The translations under genes were made by a program, and so were the position numbers. Below are positions 1-11,480 of a DNA stretch of 64,000 bases, one piece after another (position 1 is the first letter of the stretch; every line of letters starts with the position of its first letter). The stretch comes from Gonocerus acuteangulatus. Taxonomy: Eukaryota; Arthropoda; Insecta; Hemiptera; Coreidae. A model generated the notes under the pieces. The model ran no database searches. It was not told the origin of the DNA and saw only the letters and a program-made list of their open reading frames with translations. The DNA lies in NCBI GenBank assembly GCA_946811695.1, contig OX328132.1:91496814-91560813 (forward strand), read 5' to 3'.

Positions 1-78
1 CTGACCTATAACACCCCTCCCCCCGTATCAAGACATACATGTATGGCAAGTTTGGTAAAAATCGGTCTAACAGTGTGG

Positions 79-143
<65 letters not shown>

Positions 144-691
144 GCACATACAGACAGCAGCTGGTAGACGTTTTTGACCTGGCCTATGACACTCCCCTGA
201 TCAAGACCAACCTGTGTGCCCAGTTTGATCAAAATCTGTCAAACGGTGTGGGTTTGTATAAAGAACAAACATACAGACAGATGGTAGCCGTTTTGACCTA
301 GCCTATGGCAATCGCCGTATCAAGACCTACCATTATTCCAAGTTTGGTCAAAATCGGACGAACGGTGTGGATTTGTATAAGGGACAAACATACTGACAGA
401 CAGCTGGTAGACGTTTTTGACTTAGCCTACGACACTCCTCAGATTAAGATCCACATGTGTACCGAGTTTAGTCAAAATCGGACGAACGGTGTGGATTTGT
501 ATAAGGGACAAACATACATACAGACAGTTGGTAGATTTTTTTGACTTAGCCTAGGAGATTTCTCGTATCAAGACCTACCATTATTCGAAGTTTGGTTAAA
601 ATCGGTCAAACGGTGTGGATTTGTATAAGGAACAAACAAACAGACAAACAGAAAAACAGACAGACACGTGATTTTTATATATATATATAGA
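1..691 (-). mobile_element. Helitron 5' part, cut by the window edge, with about 120-bp internal tandem repeats
   Basis: The right end (TC on the - strand at 690-691, next to T at 692) matches the Helitron copy ending at 55166, including ACACGTGATTTTTATATATA. Inside are about five tandem units of roughly 120 bp, each with AAAATCGGTCAAACGGTGTG, TTTGTATAAGGAACAAACA, CAGACAG and a GACCTAGCCTATGAC-like block (for example from about 175, 295, 420 and 545). A TA microsatellite interrupts one unit at 83-138. Small open frames here are incidental. Confidence 0.7.
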
Positions 692-2113
692 TTTCCGCCT
701 CATTTAAATGATCGTAGTGATATTATAGCTCTTGCTACGCACTAATGATTATATATATTTATCATTAATGGTCCCCTGGAGATAGTATACATTTCTTAAA
801 TATTTCTATATTAATTGATCTTCAATAGCTGCTACATTTATTCGGAATTTAGTAAAAGAATATGGAAGATATCAATAGAATCGTCAATATATTTTTTGTT
901 TTTACGCTTCAACAGCTTCTGTTGTCAATAGCTAATTCTGAAAAGAAACTCTACCTTTCTGGCTGCGAGAGCCCGTGATCATTCACGACATGTTTAAAAC
1001 CTTTCCACTGTAAATCACTATTGCCACTATCATAATACAACAGAATTAATTGAATAATTACCATAATTCCGTCTCAGTTCTATTAGAGATTGATGGATTC
1101 AAAATTTGGCAGGCTATCCGCTAATATGTAATTTATGCAAAATGCATACAAGTGGTTTTAATTTCGTTAGTAAATATAAATTCCAGTGAATACGAGAAAT
1201 TAATTATGTGATTCTAAAATTTTTATATTCTATCGTTGAATAACATTCATACGAAATTAAAATATTTCTTTCTACCGAAATGAATATTATACCTCAGAAG
1301 ATTTTAGTTGTTCCCTTTGTATGGGACGTTCTTAAAAAATGTGTGTTTGACACTGGAAATTTTTTCGTGCGTTTTTGATTTTTTGAGGATTCCTTTTAGC
1401 GTATTTTCTCCATCAATAAAGCGAGGAGAAAAGCTTTTGGAGACCTTCGTGAACGCCATTTAACTCTCCGACCCAAAGTATCAAATCAATTTAGAAATAT
1501 ATTTGTTCATACTATAGATAAATAATATATATGTATGTGTATATATATGTCTACTCGCAATCTAAATAATACAAAAATGGTTCCTTTTGGAAAAATTTGG
1601 CATAGGAATACTGTGCCCTAAACGAAAGATCAAGTTCATCATAGAAATCTGATGAAATATCTTTTGACCTCTTAATAGAAATCTAATTAAGACCTCTTTT
1701 GACGTGATATCTTTAAACGTTTTGTATAACAAACATTAAAGCAACGCTCAGTGTTTCGATTGTACAAACTAGGTGGACAAAAGTAATTTTTAGAATTCTA
1801 AAATTTGGTATTTAAACGATGTAAACAATATGCCAAAACATTGCACTATAGTATTTGTTTACGTCTGAAAGATTCCCCCTTGTGAGTAATTAGGTCCAAA
1901 GGTATGTATCCGTATCAACATTGAATAAATCAGTTGAATTCCAGACATCATTTCTAACACACAAACCCAAGTCTTCCTAATTTTAGATTAATTAATTGAA
2001 GGAGATGGATATTATTTATGCTGCTAAGTACTGATTTTTTTCTATTAAATACTTCTGACTGATAATGAAACAATAGTAAAAAAAGTTTTTGAGATGAACG
2101 GATGATTCTTTCC
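692..2113. other. AT-rich spacer, nothing recognised
   Basis: No coding, RNA or clear repeat boundaries. A short TA/TG run near 1529 and a possible very old Helentron-like interior near 1560-1640 are the only structure. Confidence 0.5.
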
Positions 2114-2251
2114 TTTTTAGCGAGGTTACTCCCTATCTCCATAGGGAGAACCCGCTTATGAGGTTGACCTCATGACGCAATCCGGAAGTGCCGGCTAGAA
2201 ACTTTTTCGTTTCAGACCCCATAGATCACGAAAATAAAGGTGGTTCAAATT

Positions 2252-2324
<73 letters not shown>

Positions 2325-3502
2325 TTGTCTGTTCGCTCTCTTGCGACCTCAAAAATGGTCCGATTTTGATGAAATTAGGTACAAAAATCTGTCGTCTAAT
2401 TTGAAAGGTCAAGTTCGTTAACCAGCAGAATGCGCCCACTGGAAGATAGTTTTTGCGGCGAAATTCGCGCAAAAAAATCGTAACGCTTACGTTTTTGGGT
2501 TCATATGCTTTTAAGTACTCGTTTTATATGTTTCTTAACATAGGAAAACGAATGAAACCATTTTCAAGGCGATATCTCTAACCGTTCCTGAGAAAAGTGG
2601 AATCAATGTTTATGTAAGTCATTATTTTTTTTGTGGGTACTTAGAATCGTGGGATTCAATTGAAATATTTTCTAAATCTTGGAAATTAATCCCAATTATT
2701 ATGTTTAAATTTTGGTTATATTTGGAGGTAAGGAAGTATGCGAAAAAAAAAATATTTTATTAATAGACATGAAAAGTTTTCGGATCTTCATACATTTTTC
2801 GTAAATATCTCGATAACGGGTGGGGAATCCTGGCATGTGGAAGGTAATCATTCGAATGCTTACTAAATTCTCTACAAAAAAGATTCTGAAGCAATATTCG
2901 ATGGGGCACCGTCAATCAGAGATATAAGCGCTTAAAACTAAAAAAGTGTTTGTTTTGTGGTTTTGAAAGGGTTTTTCTCTTTGTTTATCTCACTTATTAA
3001 TTGGTTGTTTTTTATTTTAAATTGAATTTATCAGTAAAATTAGTATTGTAGTAAAAGAAGCTAAGAAACTATAAAAGGTATTGGAAATACGTTTGGAATG
3101 GGTGCGGTAATCAAGATTGCTGTGGCCAATATCATGTTGGCGTAAACATAGGTTTGTTTTGAATTCTTTCTATATAACCTTCCTCATAGCCTCCAACTGA
3201 AGTTATCGTTACTGAAGCACATATTTACTGTTGATTATAACTTTAAAACGAATTTTCTAGTAAAACAAGATACTTAAAATGACAATGATTTTTTGGTTGT
3301 TTAGAATAGAGCCTTCTCAGCAGTAGTCGAAGAGTAAGTACGTTTTCAGTAAAAAATTGTATTGACTCAGATTAAGAATTATCCATTTCTGTGTAAGTTG
3401 GCTAGTGTCAGCTTCCTGTTACTTGTGATTCTAATCTATTCCATTTCTTCGAGATGTACGTAACCGCGCTAAGATGACGCAGTTCCTGCGAGTCGGACTT
3501 AT
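2114..3502 (+). mobile_element. Helentron-like (HINE/DINE-1-type) element, copy A
   Basis: The head reads TTTTTAGCGAGGTTACTCCC and the tail reads AACCGCGCTAAGATGACGCA, then GTTCCTGCGAGTCGGACTT. The head motif TTAGCGCGGTT and tail motif AACCGCGCTAA are subterminal inverted repeats. The tail ends with a small GCAGTTCCTGC hairpin, and a TA microsatellite (2255-2321) sits after a conserved 130-bp head. No duplication is seen and the ends lie at T-rich sites. These features fit Helentron-associated elements. There is no coding capacity. Confidence 0.65.
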
Positions 3503-4311
3503 TCATTTAATGGGATAGTAATGACTTGTAGCCATTTGTACCCAGGCTAATTTTTCTATATATAATAGCTGAACCCTTCCCATTTATATTAAGATGTGTT
3601 ACAGCCAGTACACTCGAGTACAACATGTTTTTTTTGAGGGAGTTTTTTGAAGAATGGTTGAAGCACCCTAAGAAAAGAAGCCTTGCCGGCGACTCTGATA
3701 GGAAAATGAAAATGAGGTTGGCTAGGTAAATCTCCTCGTTTAGCTCGTTATTTTTTTGATAAATGGGTTGCTGCGGGAAAATCAAAGCAGCGTTTTTTGG
3801 CATATAACAAAAATTGGTTGGATGAAGAGACAAAATTTGAGGTTCAACGTGCTCTGTCGAGGTTCCGCGACCTTCAACATCATTTCAAGCTTCCACTAAA
3901 GTAGTTCAAGATTCCGAGAGCACAACACCAGAAAGTGTTCACGTATTGCAACAAATACGGATTTTATTTCAATGTTTATCATAACATCTGATCCACTGAT
4001 CAATAGCCTCAGGGAAATTCCCAAAAAGAATTGTGCAGAGAGGTTTTAAAGTTGATTACAGCTCCTACAGTTGAGCCTCGACCTTTGACAAGTCTGCTTT
4101 AAAATGAAGAAGGCCTACGTGAATCATGTTATTAAGATATGCGAAAATAACGAGGAAACAACCGTCACGCAGGAGCTGCAAAATAAATAATCCTATTCCT
4201 GAAGAAAGTGGGATGTTTACGCATCACTCATGGGGAATATGCCGTTATCTAGTCAACATCAATGCAAAATTAACATAAATAGTTTTATAGTTGTTAAAAT
4301 TTGTTTCTAAT

Positions 4312-4898
4312 ACACAGGTCAACATTTGATCTAAAAAAAACAACACTTGGAGCGTAATGGTACTTATGGGGTTTTTGGGGTGGCTGATTACGATGAACGG
4401 GTTGGTTAACCTTCGTCAAATGTGATTCAAGGTCATATGAAGGTCAAATAGAAAAAAAAAAGTAGGAAAAATCTGAAAAAATGCGTATGTTTTTGAGTTC
4501 CCTGAGTCGGCTCCGTAGCTTGTGTGAACTTCACGCTTTTTCCAAGAGGTCATTTGAAGGTAAAATGAAGAAAAAAATACGTAGAAAAATCTGAAAAAAT
4601 GCATGCCTATTGTTTTGAGATTCCTGAGCCCGAACTAGTAGTTTGACTCGCGCTGCCTCCCAGAAACTGATTTTTTCAGTTTTTTTCTCTATTTGACTTA
4701 GGGACCTCAAAAACTTTCGCAAGAATTTGTTCAGTTTTTTCTACGGCTTTTTCTCTGTTTGACCTTCAAATGACCTTGAATCTGATGTGATGAAGGTTAA
4801 CTAACCCGCTCATCATAATCAGTGACCTCAAAAACTCTATAAGGACCATACCTCTCAAAGTGTTTTTTTTTTTTTTAGATCAAATGTTGATCTGTGTC
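4312..4898. mobile_element. Palindromic MITE, about 590 bp
   Basis: The ends ACACAGGTCAACATTTGATC and AGATCAAATGTTGATCTGTGT-like mirror each other. Long imperfect arms follow, with AAGGTCATATGAAGGTCAAA on the left and TTGACCTTCAAATGACCTTG on the right. Short open frames inside are incidental. Confidence 0.65.
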
Positions 4899-5069
4899 AA
4901 CATTTGAAAGAAATACTATCCTCCAAGAAAAACGCCTACTTATAATGGACCAATTTTGCATATTTTTAGGTTGTTGTAGGCAAAACACGTTTCTGATTAG
5001 TTAAGCTGAATGATTCCGTATAAATATCTAGTTGGACCCTAAACAGCATAACACACCCTATAAACAGAG

Positions 5070-5420
5070 AACCAAACTCTTTTTGATATGGACCCCTAGT
5101 CATGTCGGGATAAGGGCTCACGAAATAGCTGGGCAAGAAATGAGGCACACCAGCTAATCAATACTACGCTCACTCCATTACATACATAACACTTCAAGCT
5201 GATAAAAAACGAAATAATAAAACATTGATCAAAGAACGTGGCAAGAAGTGATGGACAACAAATAAAGGGAAATAAAATTCTCAAAAATAATACAATAGGG
5301 AAGAGAGGAGGTAGTCATAGCGCGAACGAGAATAGGACACAAAATCATTCAAATGTACTCCTGATGTCAAAGGAAGACCCATCAAAACATACAAGATGTG
5401 ATGACTACAGGAAGAAATTA
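5070..5420 (+). pseudogene. LINE RNase H / C-terminal relic
   Basis: A frame near 5078 reads LFLIWTPSHVGIR, the RNase H histidine motif (WxPSHVGI) of I/R1-type LINE ORF2. Stops follow, and the later GKRGGSHSANENRTQN at 5298 matches, in decayed form, the conserved segment RREELV-RMRRRHT seen in the relic at 14225. It is an old 5'-truncated copy. Confidence 0.6.
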
Positions 5421-5719
5421 GACGAATTGAAAATCTCTATAAATATCAACATTGCTTTGGGTAAAGACAGCGATAATGGATTAGAAAATCCGATTTTTAC
5501 AAAAATAAATACGTAAAATTTGGTAGAAATAATTAAAAATAAAATAAAATAAAAATATAAATAAATAAATAAATAAATTAATTAATTGCAGTATACATAT
5601 ATGTAAATGATTGGATACAAATTAAGGGATTGTTAGATATACATAATTAAAAAGAATAAAATAAATAAATAAATAATGAGTCGAAAAAAAGAGAAAAAAT
5701 TTCGTACAAAATCCATAAA

Positions 5720-5878
5720 GGGGTCTCCCGTGGTCTAGTGGCTAGCGCGCTAGATTCATAAGCGGGAGATGGTGGGTTCGATCCCCACCGGCGACAGGAA
5801 TTTTCTCATCTCAGTGCTAGCTGAGAAAATTCCTGGCTGCATCCTGGACGTCGGCTGCATCCTGGACGTCGGTCAGGT
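5720..5878 (+). repeat. tRNA-derived SINE, copy 1
   Basis: GGTCTCCCGTGGTCTAGTGG contains the A box and GGTTCGATCCCCACC the B box of a Pol III promoter, resembling a tRNA-Glu head. A body repeating ATTTTCTCATCTCAG and its inverse follows, and the GGCTGCATCCTGGACGTC segment is duplicated in tandem here. No clear A tail. Confidence 0.8.
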
Positions 5879-5949
5879 AACATAGGCAAAAAAATCGGGT
5901 ATTTATAACCTTAAAGTTGTTGCCCTACAAGTTTTTTCTTTTCCTTTTT

Positions 5950-6080
5950 TTTTAAGCCAAACCGACATATGCCGGGGTTTTTCTCAACGGTCCTGAATTG
6001 AGAAAAATCCCTGCTGCAGGTGGGATCCGAAGCCCCATCTCCCGTATAACAACCCATATTAACAGTTTGGGTTCGGAGTT
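5950..6080 (-). repeat. Diverged SINE of the same architecture
   Basis: On the - strand: ACGGGAGATGGGGCTTCGGA, then the inverted ATTTTTCTCAATTC/GTTGAGAAAAA body and an A-rich end, as in copies 1-4 but with heavy divergence. Confidence 0.5.
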
Positions 6081-6223
6081 AACTCCCCTCCAGATGGATC
6101 GATTTTGCTGGTTACCGGAATCATCGAATCGCAATGGGAATGCTATATACTGACTTTCTTGCGACAACGATAGTAACCGCTATCACCATTGTGGCTTGTT
6201 AACAGATATATATAAATATATAA

Positions 6224-6262
<39 letters not shown>

Positions 6263-6305
6263 TATAAATGTATATATATATATATATATATATATAAATA
6301 TATAA

Positions 6306-6346
<41 letters not shown>

Positions 6347-6360
6347 TAAATAAATGTACA

Positions 6361-6535
6361 ATTCTTTTTGATCTTAGGAGGCATGGGGTCGTTAAAGCAG
6401 TCTTTCTGTCTTCATACTACTTTATTTAATAGGCCCGACATGTTTCGTGCATATTTTCGCACCTCTTCAGGGGCACTTCTTGCCAGTATTAAGACTGCTT
6501 TAACGACCCCATGCCTCCTAAGATCAAAAAGAATT
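6361..6535. repeat. Perfect 45-bp inverted repeat enclosing a hammerhead-like motif
   Basis: AATTCTTTTTGATCTTAGGA...GGGTCGTTAAAGC at 6359-6405 is mirrored at 6490-6535. The roughly 90-bp loop carries the stem-loop annotated at 6438-6480. A TA/TATAAA microsatellite precedes it. Confidence 0.8.
6438..6480 (-). ncRNA. Hammerhead-ribozyme-like stem-loop (Penelope-type motif)
   Basis: On the - strand: CTGAAGA, G, GTGC-loop-GCAC, GAAAC, with flanking GCCC/GGGC that could pair. The core residues CTGANGA...GAAA of hammerheads are present, but stem II is offset by one unpaired base. Candidate only. Confidence 0.35.
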
Positions 6536-7067
6536 TAGATATTTTGGGTCATCTACAAGAATATAAATAAATATACATACACATGGCCTTAAAAATATTT
6601 ATATACATATCTATAAATGCATAAATATAAACAGCGTTTCACATATTCTCAGTATCAACCTGTGTCTGTAGTATGCTTGAATACTACTGGTTATTCGGAA
6701 GTCGTCTACAAATGAGATGCTACAGGTTTGTCATAATCGGTTCATTTCATGGGGGAGATTTAGTTGAATATGAATATATATATATATAAACTTCGAGAGC
6801 ACTTAATCTGGAAGTTTATTTGTTCTGACAGTAAACTGGTGGAACGTGGCCCTGGACACATTTTTTTGTTGAAAAATCCATTATTGTAATAGGATTCCGT
6901 TCAATTTTTTTCCTAATAGCCTTTCCGTGAAGGTTAGAGGGCATTGAGGTGAAGATTACATCGATTTTTTACTTTGTCCCGTTTAAAAAATTGAATGTAG
7001 GCTTAGCTCGTTTTAATTTTCTAAATATATAATTTAATATATTTTTATGTGGACGGGTGAACTATAT

Positions 7068-7143
<76 letters not shown>

Positions 7144-7144
<1 letters not shown>

Positions 7145-7385
7145 TCTCCAGCGGTCGGTTCTTTTGCATAATATTTCACAAATTCATATTTACTTCCAAT
7201 CTGCTTCACCAGACTGTCCATTTTTGCGATATTGTTTGAATCTTTGTTAGTTTATGACATGTAATGGATAGAACTAACAAATGTAAAAAGGAAAAAAGTG
7301 TATAAATAAATGGACTGTCTGATGAAGTATAAACGGCTTTCTACGAAATATGAAGTAAGAAAAAATGATCGCTGGAGAAAGGTGT
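7144..7385. repeat. Imperfect palindrome between TA microsatellites
   Basis: TCTCCAGCGGTC, CACCAGACTGTCCATTT and the mirrored AAATGGACTGTCTGATGAAG, GATCGCTGGAGA lie on either side of about 7265. It is bounded by TA repeats at 7083-7143 and 7475-7536. Confidence 0.6.
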
Positions 7386-7469
7386 ATTAAGAGCAATAGT
7401 TCCCCGGCGAATGATCTCAGAAAGATCAAAAAAGAGCACTGCTGCTGTGTGCCGGGCAGCACACATGCC

Positions 7470-7518
<49 letters not shown>

Positions 7519-8489
7519 TATATACACATATATATGCATCCAGATGAAGCGGACGAACCAGCATAGTTTATGTTCATTTATCCCTCTTCTGGTTTGTCTT
7601 TCGTATATCCACACTTCGATGTTTGATAGTTAAGTTCAATATCTCGGATAAATTTATTAGCACTGGTGGGGATGTATTACTTGTATATCGGAATCTATCT
7701 TAACTATAGTCTTCTGTGCTAGTTCATTTCTGCTTAGGAGCCGCATACAGAGGGTAAATTCACCTATCCACTGCCTGGGAGCTGTAATGATCCCAGTTGC
7801 TCCGAGTACATAAACCCATGCTCGCTTATGAGGGCTTTATTCTCTCGCAAATTTCGCATTACCATTCTAAGTATTTTTCCCCATTCTCATACTCACAGAA
7901 GAATGGAAATAAAAAATAAAATAACTAATCCCATTAGAACAATGTCTTTAGCCGTCACGCAAAAAAGTGTCGTATTCGCCCTCGTCTTTTAGGGACCATC
8001 AATGCAGAAGAATATTTCTTTGTGCTACTGAAATATCTAGAATAATCTAAGATATTTAAAACAAATAATTACAACCATTTTATTTTGTAATAACGAATAT
8101 AATTTCGTTTTATAAATTCATATAGCCATTAATTTTTCATGGCTTTCGCGATTTTTTATTAATCTATAACTAAGAAGGTTTTTTATTAATTGTTTAATAA
8201 TACCTTTTTGTGATTAATGTAGCAAATATATTTATTACATACATTTTTTTTGTATAATTAGCAGTATTCGTAATGGTAGAAGTAGATATATAGGTATCAC
8301 TTAAATTTTGTAATTATATATAACAATAGTATGTATGAGGATATGCAACAACTGTATTTATAAGTACATGTACCAATTGTATTGAGTGAATCGCTGTTGT
8401 TGCGAATGCTCACAAATAAATAAATAAATCAACTATTTTGAAATGTTTTGAATACTCGGCGCAGAATGTCTAGTCAAACACTAAAAAGA

Positions 8490-8590
8490 AAAATACTAAC
8501 ATTTCGGGAGGATAAATGTTAATCCCCAGTTCGGCCGCGACATTTTATGGAAAGCCAAGCCACATGCACACGGGATGGAATATCTAATAG
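8490..8590 (+). repeat. Dispersed repeat shared with 10557-10640
   Basis: Both contain GGGAGGATAAATGTTAATCC and GCCACATGCACACGGGAT-like blocks. The family is unknown. Confidence 0.6.
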
Positions 8591-8861
8591 TCGCAATTCG
8601 CATACTTGGTTTTATGTTAATCTTTATGCCGTGCGAAGATCAAACTATCAGCATCTGTACAAAAATAACGTGTGGCCCAGAATTTTGGATGAATATCTTC
8701 TTCAGCCAATCATAATACCCGACCGATTTGATTCAACTGCATTTTTATACTCCCTTAGACACACACGATCGATCAAATGCATCGGAAGACACTCCGGCTG
8801 CACACATTCATGGTTCCAGATGGATTGCTGTTAAGGCAAAAATTATGTATAAGTTTATTAT

Positions 8862-8905
8862 GCTTAGTTGCTCTTGAAGAGGTGTCTATGGGCGCGAAAC
8901 ACGTA
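8862..8905 (+). ncRNA. Hammerhead-like stem-loop
   Basis: TTGAAGA, G, GTGTC-loop-GGCGC, GAAAC, flanked by TGCTC and GAGCA that can pair. Same architecture as the motif at 6438. Confidence 0.35.
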
Positions 8906-10380
8906 GAGCATAAAATAATGTTTAGTATGTGAAGATGAATTGTTTGAATACACATATGATCTTCCACCAATTTCAAGATAATTTAGATATAAAAGCGTCA
9001 ACATTTTATAATATAAACAATTGTAAGGTTATAGCACTTCCAAAATGAAACACTTTGTAATTTTCACTACTTTTTTTGCTTAGGGGAAAAATTCTTTCAT
9101 ACATAGTCACAATAAAAAGTGAATTCCCGTGGTACTTTCAGTCTGCATGCTTCGCTTCCGATGTAAATTATTTATTTAGGGCTTCAAAAGTGATCATTCA
9201 GCACAGCCTCCACCTTGGATGTTTTCTAGTCTTCACCTGTAATCAATAAAAGATACGGAGGAAAACAACTGGAAACAAAATATTAATTATTACAGAATCT
9301 ATTGAAATATTAATTTATCACCACCAGCACAACTAAACGATATGTTTGATTGTTATACTTGTAATTTTGGATATTCCCTTGAACCGCAATATAACTCCTA
9401 ATAGAATGTTAAAGACCAAGTATTTTTATTTTCCTCTCTATGGAGAACGCTAAAATAAAGGGTGGTTATCATAGCAAATATTGATTTATCTTCTCTTTTT
9501 TATTTTATTTGTATTTATTGTTTTTACATTATATAAATATTTTTGTTTTGTTTTTTTAAGTAAATTAAATGTATTGTCATTTGAATCAAACAGGCACAGT
9601 TTTAAACTCAGAATCAACTTTCATGGACAATGCGCAAATACGTAGCTTAAAAAAATACTTCCGATCCGATCAACTTTAAAAGTGAATTCAAGGGATCTGA
9701 TATTTTATTTTAATACAACAACTTCCGCCTTTCATATCTTCATATCTCGTAATTTGTACGATTTCCTAGGATACAACTTTAATTAATGAGAGTTCTTTAG
9801 AACTTCAGGTCATGCCATCGACTCAGACAAAGACGTTATTCAACAAAACAATCCTGTAAAATACCGTGGCAGTCTATGTTATAAGGAGATCTGGCATAGA
9901 ATAGTTCCTCCTTGGTTGCGCTAAACCAGTGTCCCAACGCACTGGCATGAACTATTTGCCTTTATGGGCTTTTGCCCGATTAATGAATTATTTACTGGGG
10001 TTATCGAGGCGTTTTATCCATGGACTTTGTAATGACCTTCCTCTTGCCCCTCCTCTTCCTAGGTATACTCAGCTTAAATAGAGATTTTCCAAGCCAACCC
10101 GGAAGCCACAACGGCCACAAAAAGTAATACTTTACCGAGATATACCTAGTATTATTTTTTATGTTAAGTCATAATGTTATGAAAATGTTTTGTTCGTTTG
10201 TACTTCTAATTATATATTATATATACTCATTTGGATTGTTAAACTTTCAAACATTTCATGCTAAATGAAGTTTATAGAATATTGTAGCTTTTCTTCTCAA
10301 CAAAAATATTGAGATGTAATCAAGATAGTTGAATAATTGTAATCCAAACTTTACACATAATTTGAAATGTTATCAAATAA

Positions 10381-10514
10381 AGGGGTCTCCCGTGGTCTAA
10401 TGGCTAGCGCCTTGGATTCATAAGCGGGAGATGGTGGGTTCGATTCCCAACCTCCGGATGTCGGCGCTAATGACCTAGATGTAGATGCGCCGTAAAAAAA
10501 AAATAAAAAAAAAA
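10381..10514 (+). repeat. tRNA-derived SINE, copy 2, with 12-bp target duplication
   Basis: Same head and 3' end (GATGTCGGCGCTAATGACCT, then A-rich tail), with an internal deletion of the middle. GTTATCAAATAA flanks it exactly at 10369-10380 and 10515-10526. Confidence 0.85.
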
Positions 10515-10879
10515 GTTATCAAATAACACTAAAACAAATAAAAAAATACAAACATTGCGGGAGGATAAATGTTAATCCTAGGTTCGACCGCTACATTTTG
10601 TGGACAGACGAGGCCACATTCACACGGGATATTTAATAGTGTAACAATAGACAAAAAGTCCCCCCAAACGCACGTTTCTATCTGCTTTTGTTCAAGACAT
10701 GTGCCCTTCTAAACGTGATTGTGTAGAAAACCCCCAATTAGTTTTTGCTTTTACACATTATTTTTCAACGATACATTATTTTTTCATTAAATTTTCTTCA
10801 AGACTAATGCACCTTCAATGTTCACAAGTGTCTTCTTTAAATCACAATAACAGTTCAAAAAGTTTATGTTAATAAAATA

Positions 10880-11480
10880 GTCTGGTTAGCAAAAACATTT
10901 CGAGAATCACTACTGTCAAAAAAAAATCCTGCAAGGTGTCGAATCTAAAAAAGTTTTAAAATTTAATTAGCTTTCCTCGGGTATACTCAGAACTCAGATT
11001 ATAACCCAATTTCATAACGTAATTGGAAATTTAGAGGGAAAAACCATTAATAAATAAAACTAATATCTGGTTTATTTTTGTGACCTTTTTAGAAATAAAT
11101 GAGAATTATTCGTCATGAAATTGATATTTAATCATTACAGTAAGTCATACATACAGTTGATAAAAAAATAATAGAATTACTTTACCGTTTATGTAGCCCT
11201 TCCAATCTTATATTTAGCTCTCATTTCCACACATGATAGGTGAATCCTTGCAAAAAGGTGGTTTATGCCCTAGTATTTTTCACACTAACGACTTAAACCT
11301 ACCCCACATAGTTGTTTGGTCCCTCTAAATTTCCGATTACATTATGTAATTGGGAGATAACCACATATCAGCTTTAAAAATACCGTTGGAAAGCAAATTA
11401 AATTTTACAACTCTTCTGGGATTCGGCACCTTGCAGGATTTTTTTTTTGAAAGAGTAGTGATTCTGGACATTCCGGTAAA
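10880..11480. repeat. Imperfect large inverted repeat (MITE-like)
   Basis: AATCACTACTGTCAAAAAAA and CCTGCAAGGTGTCGAATC on the left recur inverted near 11400-11470 (GGATTCGGCACCTTGCAGGA), and GGAAATTTAGAGGGA mirrors CCCTCTAAATTTCCG. Ends not defined. Confidence 0.55.

Noticed and set aside
2188..2472. Open frames of IYIYIY repeats across TA runs (also near 6143-6384, 7047-7614, 22508, 42508, 58227)
   Set aside because: They are translations of TA microsatellites, open on both strands, with no codon structure outside the repeat.
5722..5798. Apparent tRNA gene with CAT in the anticodon position
   Set aside because: The same head occurs at four loci with a SINE body and target duplications, and the acceptor stem does not pair.
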